Shown: in pieces, positions 1 through 12,491 of the stretch
Numbering within the stretch: the first letter of the stretch is position 1
Layout of the letters: each line of letters begins with the position of its first letter
Source of the DNA: Lathyrus oleraceus
Taxonomy: Eukaryota > Streptophyta > Magnoliopsida > Fabales > Fabaceae
Direction of reading: 5' to 3'
NCBI RefSeq assembly: GCF_024323335.1
Contig: NC_066583.1
Coordinates: 18,398,665 to 18,462,664 of the forward strand
DNA: 64,000 bases
The notes under the pieces: model-generated
The model's database searches: none
Seen by the model: only the letters and a program-made list of their open reading frames with translations
Told to the model about the DNA's origin: nothing
Position numbers and translations under genes: made by a program

Positions 1-948
1 CAACTAGTGACAACTTCCCCATTAAGTCCATTATCAAATTATGGTTATCTCCCCAGTAAATGCTGGTGAGAAGTTTGATGAAGATCCATACAGATGATTT
101 TCTCTTTATTTGAGAAATCCGTTTAGCAAATTAACTAACCCACGTCTCTTTAAAGACCCCTGGTGAAGTTATCAATTCAGAAAATGGTTACCCTTTTAGG
201 AGCTTGTTTGCTTATCCTTTTCAAGTGGAAGACTCGATTAAAGAAGAAATTGAGACCCGTTCATGGTTTATGACCAGAATCGTGGGGAGGTTTATTACCT
301 TTTTCAAGTGGAAGACTTGATTAAAGAAGAAACTGTGACCCATTTGTGGTTGCTGGCCCGAAGCGTTGGGGAGGTTTATTTTATTCTTTTCAAGTGGAAA
401 ACTTGATTAAAGAAGAAACTGAGACCCGTTCGTGGGTTACAACCCGGAGCGTTGGTGAAGTTTATTTACTTTTTATGAGTGGATGATTTAGTTAAAGAAG
501 AAATGAAATCATATTCTATTAATGGAAGTTTGTTATTCTTCAACTTGATTCTCTATTTGAATATATTTGGTAGTGGATAATATTTCTCTCCCCTGTGAAG
601 CTACCTTACGATTGGTAGTTGAGAGTCTCTTCACTAGTGAAGTTCATATCTTTCCAATTGTCAGAATCACATTTTTTTTTGTTTTTACAGCAAAGTTGCA
701 ACCCTTTCCCAGTAATCTTAATCTTTTCCCAGTAATATTAATCATTTCCCAGTAGATTAGTTTGTTGTTATTCCCATGTGGTGTTATTACCCACAAAATC
801 TTTGTCTGCATTCATATCATATCATATCATTTTGTGGCATCTTAGGGGCCAAAATTTTGCATGTTTGTATTTAAGCCTCTCCCATCTCGTCCAGACGAAG
901 ATGTCAATCTTCATATCTTCGGATGGAAGAAAATTAAATAATGGCATC
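1..948 (+). mobile_element. Element A: 3' internal (untranslated) end of an Ogre-like retrotransposon
   Basis: No coding region is supported here. The stretch holds an 84-bp tandem repeat (218 to about 510) and, near 705-755, three copies of a short TTTCCCAGTA-type motif. Element F carries similar TTCCCCAGCAG-type repeats downstream of pol, so I read this as the untranslated tail of a plus-strand Ogre-like element whose body lies left of the window. It ends in a purine-rich stretch (about 919-943) directly before the LTR start at 949. Assignment to Ogre rests on this layout and on the LTR, not on protein similarity. Confidence 0.7.
218..510 (+). repeat. 84-bp tandem repeat in the 3' region of element A
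   Basis: Three clear units start at 218, 301 and 387 (spacing 83 and 86 bp), each opening with TTTTCAAGTGG and containing GATTAAAGAAGAAA, then GACCCRTT and GGTTTATT. A fourth, eroded unit starts near 470. The units differ by several substitutions each, so the array is not recent. Confidence 0.85.
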
Positions 949-3900
949 TGTCATATCCTAATTTTTACCCCTAAGATACCATATCATTTTCATCATTTGT
1001 ATATCATCAAACATCTTAAGTGTGTGTGTCTTTTATGCATTACCAACCTTATGAAAATACAAAAATATGTTCTGTCTTGTTTGATTCTTTCACAAGATAG
1101 GTATGTTGGTTTAAGGAGCTCAAGTGATTGACTGGTCAAGATTATGGACATTCCTTAGTAGTTCAAGCTTCTCATTCATTCCCAATATCAAGTGATTTCC
1201 ATTCATCATAATCAAGTTCAAGATTGCATCCATTCAAGATCAACAAGTTCCAAATTCATCTGATGCCTAAATTAGGGTTTTGATCAAGATTGCTCTGATG
1301 TTGAATTTTTGACCAAGACATGATCTAATGGTTTGAAATATGATTCAAGGTCCTCAAGTGCTTCATTATGATCCATTCACGTGCTTCGATTGGCTAAAGA
1401 AGTTTGATTCATTGATCATTGAAGATTTGGAATTCATTTGATGAAAAGTCAACTGCTCAAGGTCAAAGTTTGACTTTTGAGGTTTTTTTGTCAACCATGG
1501 GGTTCTCAAGTAAGGAATCATGAAAATATGGTTGATGAATGTATTTGATAAAGAAAATCGAGAAAAAGTTCAAGAATTTCAAATATAGGGTTTTCAAAAT
1601 TTCTCTAAGTTACGAAATTTCATGTTCATGAAGCCCACTTTACAAGTTTGTAACTTCTTCCTCAAGCCATCATTTTTCATGCTCAAAGGATGTACTTGTA
1701 GATGATGTTCCATACTTCAAATTTGTATAAAGAATGAACCAAATATCTCATAAGGATTGGAAGATATGAAGTGATGAAGATGAGATCTCAAAGTTGTAAA
1801 ATTGTTCAACACTTGGAAAATTTTCCAAGTGTTTAGCAGTTAAGATTGTCAAAGTTGATGGCCAATTATCTCCATGATCCAAGCTTAATCTCTTCAAATG
1901 TCCAACGTGAAATTTATACAGGATGGGAAAATCTTACCAAAGAGCCCATTGGCATGAATTTATCACACTTGACCTAGGAGTTTTGAAGAAGGAAAGTCAC
2001 CATGTTAGGCCAAATTGAAAGTCCATCTTCATGTCAAGTTTCATGTTCAAACCAAAGCCAAACCTCAAGATCTTGCTTTTCAGCCTATGATGCTTCTAAA
2101 TCTCATCATAATGAGTGTGTTATGCAAACCATTAATGCATTATACAAGTACTTAAACCATTATCCAAACAACATACCATTCATGGATCATTTTGCCATAA
2201 GGCTTGATTGCCATTTCCATAAAGATCACTTTTCTCAACCACTTTTGCTTGGAGCTTTGTAAATAGATCTTGATTTGATCTTAATCTATATAAACACCAA
2301 AAGCAAAATCACTTTTATACTTTTCACCATTTTTTTAGATTTAATCCAAAGTCCATTAAACAATACCAATAACCACTGCACCAAATCTGAATTCACTCAC
2401 TATAAAAAGAGGCCTCATTGCAATGCTCCAACACAAAAAAAAACATCCATCATCAAACAAGAAATAAAATTGAATCATTCTTGTACTCTTTCCACATTTT
2501 CACTCAAGGAAGCTAGAGAGATCATTATTTCTCATCTGATAGTGCTTTTGAAGGTGCAACTGACACACTTCGTTAGGTAAAAAAGGCTCATTTTGAACTC
2601 CCTCATAAAAGCATCATTTTAACTCATTCTTGTTACCATTATGTTTGTTTTGAACATGAACTCCCTCATAAAAGCTCATTTATTTTGTTATTTAATTTTT
2701 AATTTTATATTAAAAAATAAAAAAAAACTTTATTATTTATTCCTTTTTCTTTTTTCATTTAAGTATGTTTTGATTCAATTTTTCCCATGATTAATTTGAT
2801 CCCATTTTGATCCATATGTGTTGAACACCTTGATTATACTTGGATTTAGACCTGATGTTAACTTGCTTATTTGATTTGCGCTCGAAGTACCTAGATGTTT
2901 CTGGTTGATGACTTGCTTTGAAACCCTAATGTATGAACCTCAGAGGTATGAATCCTAATGACTTGAACCCTTGTATGAGGTGAACGTTTTCCATAAAATG
3001 ATATTTTGATGTGCTTTGAACTTGCTCCTAAACATTTCTTTAGTCTTGATGCATGACATAATTGTTTAAGGTTTAACATACATGTATGCTCCTTATCGGT
3101 CCACTTTTAAAACGCCTCGATCATTGCTTTACATTTCTTGTGATTGATATCATGATATATCGATGTTTTGACTAGATGAACTTTGCAAAATTATTCTTAA
3201 GGCATTTTTGCTTGTATGCTTGTATGACCCATGTGTTATGAACTATTCTCTATGCTATGCCTTTTGCTCTATTCTTTATTGATGGTCTTGATTGGTGTCT
3301 TAAAATGTTTAAGCTTGATACATGGTAGTGATTTCGTTCATATGCTTGCTTAGTGCATATTGTTAATCCATGATATTTCTTGCATGATACTTGTGCTTAT
3401 GTTTCAATCTAAGGAAAATGGATTATAGTTGACTTATTTTCATGTGCATATTCATTGTGTGTGTGTTGTATCTTCCTTTACCCACCTTATTCCCTTTAGC
3501 CCCTTCTAAACCCTAGTCCAATCTTAGGATTTTTCAAACTTGAACTTATTTCATAAAAAAACCTTGACTTTAGGTCATTGAAATTTTCAAACTTTCTTTC
3601 TTCATAAATGCTTAAAAAACACTTTAAGCATATCAAACTCTTTATATAAGACTAAAAAACACAAACCTCATTCAAAACTTTTGCCACTTGGATTTTTTAA
3701 TTTAAAACCCTTTCTCAAAAGAGACTAGATATGAATCATCTTTATAGTTGAGATATAAATCTCCTACCCCATATTAATGATTTAAATTGATGTTGACTCT
3801 TTTCCATATGAAGGAGTTAGTGGCATACTTGTAGAATCTATATCCAAGTTGGAGCCCTTCCTTCATAATGATGCAAAGATCCATCTTCTCATATTTTTGG

Positions 3901-4348
3901 TGGTTTAGATGAGTATTCTCCTTAAGATGACAACTTGTCTCTTCTTCTAAAATAAACTAAACAAACCCTTTTGATATTTGTACCCCGAACTACGGGATTT
4001 TGATCCTTCATTGGTACGTAGGCATAAGATTTTATGTCTTTTCAAACCAAAAAGCAATAAAACACACTTCTCTTTTCATATACCCAATCTTTAGCAAACA
4101 ACAATAATCAAACACAAATATCTCAAGAGGTTCATATAGGATACTATAGATGATTAGGGTGGTAGTACCTTCCCTTTCCATAACAAACCCCCGGACCTTC
4201 AATCTCTTTATTGCACTATTTTGCATTGCATATTTATGGGTTATTTGATCTTTTCCCCTTCCCTTGGATAAATTAAAGTTTTGTGGTGACATTTTGTTTT
4301 GCGAGTCAAGTTAACCTAATAGCTTGATCTCCGATTCTCACCGCGACA
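949..4348 (+). repeat. Element A 3' LTR (about 3.4 kb)
   Basis: It starts TGTCATATCC and ends CGCGACA, the TG...CA form and terminal motif shared with the other Ogre-type LTRs here. A TATA box lies at 2401. Near the 3' end are a ggtagtaccttccc block (about 4161-4175) and TGGTGACATT (4284), degenerate versions of a module seen in C, D, F, G and H. The copia coding sequence of B resumes exactly at 4349, which fixes the 3' boundary. The bases after it, GTGAC, should be the target-site duplication; the 5' bases before 949 (GCATC) do not match because they belong to the element's own interior. The 5' LTR must lie outside the window. Confidence 0.8.
2401..2409 (+). promoter_or_regulatory. TATA box of the element A LTR
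   Basis: TATAAAAAG sits about 1.45 kb into the LTR and is followed by GC-richer sequence, as expected for a plant LTR U3/R promoter. Transcription would start roughly 30 bp downstream. This is motif evidence only. Confidence 0.6.
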
Positions 4349-5346
4349 GTGACCCCTTCATTAAGGTTTCCAATTATGATATCTGTTGGACAATATTTCT
4401 ATATTCTGACTGAGGGACCTTTGTTGACTTGGGAGTTATCAGGTTCAATGATTCTTGATTCACTATCTGATTCAATACCTTCCTTATTTTCATTTGAGTT
4501 AATCTGCTGAGATGATGTCTCAACATCTTCTTGAACATCCGTCCCTTTTTCTGAGATATTGTCATCCACTACCATATTGATGGATTCCATCATAACTTTG
4601 GTTCTAGAATTAAAGACTCTATAAGCTCTGCTGTTTGTAGATTATCCCAGAAATATACATTCATCACTCTTGGGATCCATCTTTCTTCTTTGTTCATAGT
4701 TAGCTAGGATGTATCATTTGCTTCCAAAAACATGAAAGTATTTGACTGTGAGCTTCCTTCCTTTCCATAATTCATAGAGAGTAGCTGAGGTACCGGTTAT
4801 TAGAGTGACTCTATTATCAATATAGCAGGAAGTATTCATTGCTTCAGCCCAGAAATGATAGGGTAGATGCTTGGCATGAAGGATGACTCTAGCTGACTCT
4901 TGGGGAGCTCTGTTCTTGCGTTCAACAACCCCATTTTGCTTTAAGGTGATAGGAGAGGAGAACTCATTACCAATACCTTCAGAGGATAAAAAATTAGAAA
5001 ATCTTCTATTTTCAAATTCCTTCCCATGGTCACCTCGAATCCTGATGATTTCACTTTCCTTTTCTCTTTGAATCCCTTGACATAGATCTTTGAACACCTT
5101 AAAGACATCTGATTTTTCTTTGATGAAGTTCACCCACATGAATCTTGAAAAATCATCAACAACTATATAGTCGTACCTTTTTCCTCCAAGACTCTCTACC
5201 TGCATATGCCCCATTAGGTCCATATGAACAAGTTCCAAAACTTTTGAAGTCGTCTGATGTTGTAACTTTGGATGTGACATCTTGATTTTCTTCCCAATTT
5301 GACACTCACCATAGATTTTACCTTCTTTTGACAAAATCTTTTTCAT
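4349..5346 (-). pseudogene. pol: Copia integrase and start of the linker to RT (element B)
   Basis: Integrase joins retrotransposon cDNA to chromosomal DNA. The open part, 5346 to 4714, covers the end of the zinc-binding region and the catalytic core. Recognisable are HMDLMG (first Asp), RGDHGKEFEN (second Asp) and NGVVERKN (Glu), followed by YHFWAEA, typical of copia integrases. The zinc-site CxxC appears as YGEC, so one metal-binding Cys is lost. Beyond 4714 the frame breaks; short open pieces to about 4374 are the acidic linker, and IIGNLNEGVT at the very edge is a copia motif just before RT. The insertion of A cuts there. Confidence 0.9.
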
Positions 5347-5379
5347 TCCCCTCAGATATAGATGTCTAAGTTTTTGGTG

Positions 5380-5890
5380 CTATAGGTTAACTTCGTCTTC
5401 TTTGGATATCATGCATGTGGAAGTGTGGTTTGTTTCTTTAGAGGACCATAAATAATTGTTGTCCTTAGAACCGACTCCCTTCATTAGCACTTCATTTTTC
5501 TCATTAGTGACAAGACACTCTGATTTTGTGAAGTTGACTTTAAGACCCTCATCACACAGTTGACTAATATTAATCAAGTTAGTAGTCAAACCTTTTACCA
5601 ACAAGACATTATTGAGACTTGGGAGTCTAGTACATTATAGTATTTCAACCCCTTTAATTTCTCCTTTTTCTTCAACTCCAAAAGTGACATAGTCAGTTGA
5701 GTATGGCTTGAGGTTTTCAAGGAACTTCTTAACACCTGTCATATGTATGGAACATCCACTGTCAAAATACCAGTCTTCTCGAGCTGAAGCTCTAAGACAG
5801 ATGTGAGCTATAAAGCCGGTGTTGACAGGCTTGGGTATGCACTCTTTCTTTTGATTAACTCAGGTTTGTGTTGGGTACCTTGGATAACCA
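5380..5890 (-). pseudogene. pol: Copia protease and GAG-pre-integrase region (element B)
   Basis: The aspartic protease that processes the polyprotein is visible as WYFDSGCS.HMTG at about 5735-5780 (catalytic Asp-Ser-Gly), followed by LVKGLTTNLINISQLCD and the NNYLWSS end of the protease region. An in-frame stop lies near 5640, after KGVEIL. The second part (5604-5380) is open and reaches the start of the integrase zinc region. Same arrangement as element S, so the call is firm; the product is not functional. Confidence 0.85.
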
Positions 5891-6923
5891 TACAATTTGA
5901 AACAAAAGGGCTTTATATGACCATATTTTCCATAGTAATGACATCTCTAGCGAGATGATCTTCCTTTAGTTTGAGAGTTATGATGACTGGCATGATGTTG
6001 AGCCAGAGGTTTAGACATTACGAGTTTAGACTCCCTCCCTAGAAGAAGAAAGTTGGTCATAGATGATTCTCCTTGGCTATGCAAATATTTATTTTTAAAG
6101 CCAATCCCTCTCAGATCTCCAGCTGCTTTTCCAATTTGCAAAACTTCATCTAACATGTTAGACCCATTGTTTAGCATTCTTACAATTTTGGTCATGTTGT
6201 TAAGTTTGAAAGTCAACAATATCACCTCATTTTGGAGATCAGAGATGGTGAATTGAAATTCTTATTTTTCAGCATGCAATTGAGATATAATTTTCTTTTG
6301 TTTTTCTCCCAGCTGGCATACTTCTTCACTTCTGATGCAAAGCTCTCTGTAGGAAGCATCCAGTTTCTCATAAGATAGTTCTTTGTCACATAAAGCTTCA
6401 TCAGATTCATATCTTCCAGTTAGAGCAATAACATGTTTATCAACTTCATGCTCAGGTTCACTTTCAGAATTATCCTCATTAGACCAAGAGGCATACAATC
6501 CCCTTTTTGTTTCTCAAGATAGGTAGGACATTCATCTCTAATGTGTCCAAAACCTTCACACCCATGACTCTGAATTCCTTTCCCTTGATTGGATCTATCT
6601 TCAGTTCTTGTTCTTTTCTGGGAGTCATTAGTATTCCTGATGTCAAAAGGGATGTCCTTGACATTTGGTCTTGACTTCCTGTCAATTCTCTTAAGAACCT
6701 TGTTGAAATGTCTTCGTAGAAGAACTATAACATTGGTCATTCCTTCATCAGTATCCAAGTCACATTGGTTTTGTTCATCTTCAGTGTTAGATACAAATGA
6801 TATGCTCTTGGTTTTATTTTCAGTTCTGTCACTAATACCTAATTCAAAGGTTTGGAGAGACCCAATAAGTTCACCTACTATATGAAGCTGATGTCTTGAG
6901 CTTCCTCAATAGCTGTGACCTTT
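5891..6923 (-). pseudogene. gag: Copia gag, C-terminal two thirds (element B)
   Basis: Gag forms the virus-like particle. Several overlapping frames are needed to follow it: VTAIEEAQDIS at the right edge, then LRRHFNKVLKRIDRKSRP, the zinc knuckle region (SHGCEGFGHIRDEC, about 6535-6580, where the first Cys has become Ser), a Glu/Lys-rich coiled coil (about 6240-6480), and the IGKAAGDLRGIGF stretch near 6110. The same order is seen in S. The N-terminal third was separated by the insertion of C at 6924. At least two frameshifts are present. Confidence 0.85.
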
Positions 6924-9900
6924 TGTAAGACCCCAATTTTGACCCTATGATCCCTCATGCTATCTCATCATATGCATTGGCATTGTGATCACACCTTGGC
7001 ACCCTCCTTACCCCTCATTCATTGGGTTGCATTGAGAGAGATCACCAAGCACATTTGATTGTATCATAATTTGTATTTTATCATTTTTTATAACCAAAAT
7101 ACCAAATATGTCTTTGTATAAACTAACTCTTTTGTAGGTAGAGCAGATGCTCACCTTTGACCTATCAAGCTCACATATAGGATTTAAGACCCTCAATGCA
7201 AGGAGCTCAATCAATAATTGGTTTACTATGACTCTAAGCATCATATATGAATCCCATGGACTTTACATGTTATTTTGATCAAGAAATCATCAAGAGTTTG
7301 GAAGTGGTTTGCCTTGGAAACCCTAATTCATCTAGGTGTCTTGTGTAATTTCTTCGATAAGCTTCTTCAACAATTGATCAAATATTTAAAAGGATACTTC
7401 AAATTTCATCATCTTATGCATATATGATCCTCCATGAGTCCCAAAAGTCAAGACAATATCAAGCTAGCAAGTTGGTTCATAGTAGTTGACCAGAGGAATT
7501 CATCTAATTAAAACCTGGGTTCCCTAGATCCTATCTCCTACAATATTTGTCATATGAAAATTATTCCAAGATAAACGTTACTCTATATGACATTACAAAC
7601 AACTTTCATGTTGAGGTCTAGAGCTAGTTTTTCTTGGAAAGTCAATTTTTGTGGTGGAAGATTATAGGTCATTTTGTCTAAACCCTAATTTGGAGGTCAA
7701 CTTCCCAAGGCCATAACTTGATCAAGTTTTATGAGATGAAAGATTTTCAAGTTGCACAATCAAAATCAAGATGTCTACTTCAACTTTTATGTTTGGAGGA
7801 ATAGCAAATTCAATGTTTATATGCATGTGATATGAGGAGACATTATAGGTCATTTTGGACCAATGCCATTGAACAAGTGATTTTTCTCAACTTCAGAAAT
7901 GCATAACTCCTTCATGCTAAATCCAAATTAGATCAAATTTGTGACCATTTTGAAGGACTTTGAGAGAGCTACAACTTTGATGAAGGAACGTTTCTCATTT
8001 GAAGCTCATATAAAAAGTTACCCAAGGTGGAATAAGTGAACATATGGCTTGACACTTAGAATTTGTTTTTGATATGTTTGATTTTCCCAACTTCCACCTC
8101 AAAATTCATCATTATCAAAGCTTCAAGTGAAAAAGTGTTCAACATGAAAGTTGTTCCTATTGATCTAAGCTTTCCAAAAAGTCCAATTTTATCCTATTTG
8201 GACAAGGTATGAGTGACTTGCGCATGGCTTAAACATGGATGACCATTTGGCATAATTGAACTTGCATTTCTAATACACAATTGCATGGCTTACCAATGTG
8301 ACTTCAACAAAGTTTGTACTCATTTGTGGACCTGAAGAGATGATTACATGTGCCTATCACACGCCCATGCATCCATGCAATGTACATTGCTGTTTTTGGA
8401 TCTTTAACTCAAGTGTGCAATTAGCAATCATATGGCTATAAATAGAGACCCTTGCACCCTGAATTAAGGACCATGCGCCCCAACTTTGAATCCCAAACTC
8501 CAAACCCCTCTCATTCAAAGGATAACCTTGAGATTTTCCATTAGAAATTGAGTTTGAATCTCCACTGTTTTGAGATCTAAATCTCCAAGAGTCCTGTTCC
8601 TTTTGTTGATTCAATCCCACTCTATCAAGCGTCCATAACAAGATCAAGAGCAAGTGGAAGCAAGATCGTGTTCATACAGACCTGTATTGAAGGTATTTTT
8701 TCATAATTTTTCATCTTTTCGATTCTCACTCAATTCTCCATAATTCTTCTTGATCTTTGGTTGTCTGAAGTCCTACCAATATAGGCAACAAGATTGAGTT
8801 GCTTTGAGGTTAAATTGAAGCAACTCAGATCATGATCCTCAAATTTCAACTCCCTGTATCTTTCAATATACTTGGAGTTAGGAGAAATTGAGGCCAAATT
8901 CGAGCTCCTGAGCATTTTTACTTTAAATTCATGTCCTTCTTTTTAATTTTGGTGATGGTTGAGAGTGAACCAGTCCGGTGAGGCTCACCGGAGAAGGAGA
9001 CCGGAGCTTTGGCTTCGGTGGTGTGCTGGCGTTCATCTGAGCCATAAGATCCTTTTGAATTGTTTTAATCTCGTGCATTGGTTTTGAATACCATCCCTGC
9101 AGCGCTTTAACTCATGTCCATGATGGAACTCACGCTGATGACCACTTGATCTGCCACCTCAATTAATGAGGGAGATCAAGTGGTCCACGTTTTTTGCTAT
9201 TTTCTGATTTTCATTTTATTTGGTTTACTTTTATTAATTCATATTAATTTTAATATTGATCCAAAAAATATGAGAGTTTCACAATTTTTTTAAAAATAAA
9301 TTCCTCTTTCATTTTCTGAATTAAAATTATTTTTTGGATCATTATTAATATTTTTCATGATTTAATTGTTTTTGTGAATGTTTTTAATTGTTTAAAAATA
9401 GTTTTAAGTTTCCAAAATTAATGAAATTTTTTCTCCAAGGTCCTTTGACCTTGTTTGACCTATGATAAATCTCATGGTCACTTATTTAGTATTTTGATGA
9501 GGTTTTAGGATTTGGACCAACCATACTTTAATTTATGCATTATTTAATTGATTTTAATTGTTTAATTGCAAAATAAATTGTGTTGAGCTTTTGATATTGA
9601 CTTGTTGAGTTTGACTTGTGTTGTTGAGCCTTGGTCAAGGTTGATATGACTTTGTTAAGTTAAAATCATTGGATTTAGGGGATTGATGAAATGTACATTT
9701 CATCTCCCAAAATGAATGAATGATTTTAATTTGATAAAAGTCCTCCTTTGACCAATTTGTGTTGATTCCACTCCCCCTCCCTCTTCATCTCAATCCCATT
9801 CTCTTCTCATTCATTTCATGGACCTATGATATCTCTATATCCTAAGGTAGTTGATTGCAAAATCAACCTAAGTAGGGATGAGATTAGGTCCACCTCTTTT

Positions 9901-11613
9901 ACATTCTTTTAAGTGTGGTATATTTTAGGAGTATGGTTCATAATACCATATCTCTAACATGCATTAACACTAAAATTTCTATTGCCCAACCTCAAATAGT
10001 TGTGACTTCTACATAAGTCCAATTACTATTTCTTAACATAGCGTTAAATTGTTGACACAAAAGGCATGACATTCTAGTAAGTGAGATTGTAAGTCTCCCC
10101 TCTTTCATGGTATTATGTGGAAACTTGGCCTTTTTTCCTTCCTTTGGAAGATGTCTTGGTTCAAGGATCCATGCTTATGAATAGTGGGTTGAGTGTTCTC
10201 CAAAGAATGACTTAGACAAAGCAAAACAAAAGCAATACTAACTTCTAATCAACTAACAACTAACATTTAATTTCAAGCCATTTACTTTTATGCTCTTTAA
10301 TTTTAAAGTCTTTATTCATTTGCCATTATTCATATCATTTAACTTGTTTACCTTAATTCCATTTTCACTTTGCTCACTTGAGCCATATCTTGTGGTTATA
10401 TTGTGATTGTATATACTTGTTTGTGTTTGTGGTCTTTTGACCTTAATGTATATAATAACAACAAAAACCCTAAAAGACATTTGTGTGGACTGTTGGATTT
10501 GATCTGAGACATTGGACTTAGAATTAGACAACACTCCATATGCAAAAGGACTTGGCCAATGCCAATTTGTTTCTAAAAAACCAAGTGCTTATGAAGTGAA
10601 TTTTCATCAGATGCAAGTTTTGGGATCCCATTTGAGTTCATCTGCTACATGGTCTTATTGAAGCTGTTACTTTGGACCTGTATCTAATGCCTATCTCTGA
10701 GCCATTCAAGGAGTATGTCATCTGATACATGAGAGATTGTGAAGAAGATCATGGAATTGCTAAGCTTGGATGTGGCTATCTTTATTTGATGCCTTGCTCT
10801 TCATCTTGCTATTTGTATTGATATTGCCTGATTCTAAAGTCCAAGGGAAGTTTAGGTTTCTATATGACATTCTTGTCTATTGGATTGCACCCCATTGATC
10901 AAATATTTTCAACTCTTAACTTTTAAACTTTTGCTTAGGATTAGTCTCTTAATCTCCTCCCCATTTCTTTAATTTCAAATCTCTCCCTCCTTTTAAAATC
11001 TTCTTTGTCTGTGATTTCTAAACTTAGACCATATTGCAAATTATAAACTCTGGCCTTATGCCATTGCATTTTTAAAACTCTTTTCTTAATCAAACTCGTA
11101 AATGAACCTAACTATACTTGACTTAAAATTTCAAAAAGATAAAAAGAACTAACCCTCATTCAAACCTTTTTAGGCCTTTTGTGCCTTTGTTAAAACTTAA
11201 ATTTTTGTTAAAAGCAATGAATTCACTTTGAAATTGTTATCGCAAACTATGAGGTTTTGATACAAGTCCGAAGGTCTTGTCAAACACAAAAAATATAATT
11301 AATGAATTCTGTTTTCATCCCCACATTCTATTTATTGCAAACATCATTTTGTACCAAAACACATATGTACACAAGAAAGGGCTCCCTAGGAGTACCTAGG
11401 ACACTTTGGATGCTAACACCTTCCCTCTGTGTAACCAACCCCTTTACCTGTAGTCTCTGGCATTTTATTAGTTTTGATTTGAAAACTTCTTATCTTTGGG
11501 TTTTGTTCGTACTTTTCCCTTTTCCCTTGGAAACAATAAAAGCGCGGTGGCGACTCTGGTTTAATTGACGTTAAGTTTATCCATAGCTTAATGGTCATGA
11601 ATTTACCGCTACA
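6924..11613 (+). repeat. Element C 5' LTR (4690 bp)
   Basis: It starts TGTAAGACCCC and ends ACCGCTACA. The opposite-strand LTR at 24368-28901 shares its start, end, TATA context and many internal blocks, for example the CTCACCGGAGAAGG stretch near 8985, so both belong to one family but are clearly diverged. A TATA box lies at 8437. The 3' end has the block gctaacaccttccc (about 11411) and a primer-site echo at 11548. The segment 9180-9600 is very AT-rich with no feature I can name. Small open frames in it are chance. Confidence 0.88.
8437..8445 (+). promoter_or_regulatory. TATA box of the element C LTR
   Basis: TATAAATAG lies 1.5 kb into the LTR and is preserved at the equivalent place in the related LTR of D (27377-27385, minus strand). 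Conservation between two diverged copies supports it as the U3 promoter. Confidence 0.7.
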
Positions 11614-11622
11614 GAAATTTTG

Positions 11623-11640
11623 TGGAAACTCTACTAGGGA
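11623..11640 (+). other. Degenerate primer-binding site of element C
   Basis: TGGAAACTCTACTAGGGA occupies the place of the 18-nt site TGGCGACTCTGCTGGGGA found in D and F. Four positions differ. It starts 10 bp after the LTR end rather than 2 bp as in F; D has the same offset, so the spacer is a feature of this family. Confidence 0.75.
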
Positions 11641-12491
11641 GTAGTCTCCTGTGGTTTAAGCCTACTTTTTTATGGTTATATAATTGTATATTTCATGTAT
11701 GCATATTTGTTTGTGTGATATAATCTACTTGTTGTGCTTGGTGATCTCTGAGTGGTGAGATAAGTTCTAACCTGAACTTGAGTGCAATTAAGATAGGAGG
11801 ATGGTATAATCATGTTCGAATTGTGTAGAGTAGTCCTTAACAAGTTGGCTTGAGACCCATCTACTCAGTGGAGACCCTTTTGGAGTTATGAATGTCACAC
11901 AAGTTATTTGTGGTTAGGCATTAATTTCTCTGATTTGGGGTCTGAGAAGCTGAAGAACGTAGAACATTTAACCCCTCTTGGCCTATTTAGGATGTAGTGT
12001 GGAGACTGTTCAAGTGTAGACTTGATAACAGTTGTTACACGATACTACACTCGTACGAGTTTCTCTTGAGAATATTACGGGTTGATGAGCCAGTCATCCT
12101 AACCTGTAATATTCGATAGATGGAATTAAGACTCTGGGAACTTTTTAGAACATGATCTACATGTTTTATCCTTAGTACACTCCTTTGGGATGGTTCTTGA
12201 CCAGACTCCATGCTCGTGACTCACAACAAACCCTTGATTCTTGGTTGATCCAATCAAGTCTTGTTAATATCAATGGAACTTGGGTGTTGATAAGGTGAAA
12301 ACCATAACCCACCAAAATGGATGATTGATCTTGGCAATGACTTGATTCATCTCTTGACCTTTGTTTGTTTGCCTTGTGTGTGATCCTTTATTTGTGATTG
12401 TTTCATTCATGCATTCATGCGCATCATAACATTCATCACACCAAAAATAATTTCAAGGAACTGAGGTCTTATTTGCAAATATTTTCAGATC

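Larger units (their letters stand above)
4349..6923 (-). mobile_element. Element B: SIRE/Maximus-type Ty1/copia remnant
   Basis: Reading on the minus strand, the order is gag C-terminal part, zinc knuckle, coiled-coil region, protease, GAG-pre-integrase, integrase and the linker before RT, which is the copia order. Protein similarity to element S is high (for example the pair LVKGLT.NLI.ISQLCD), placing B in the same SIRE/Maximus lineage. B is cut on the left by element A inside the integrase-RT linker and on the right by element C inside gag (between a Met-Lys and the VTAIEE motif). RT, RNase H and both LTRs are outside or lost. Many stops and frameshifts make it dead. Confidence 0.9.

Noticed and set aside
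949..4348. Solo LTR formed by recombination
   Set aside because: The 5' bases (GCATC) do not match the 3' flank GTGAC, and the sequence before it looks like the element's own 3' region with repeats. A 3' LTR of an element extending left fits better.
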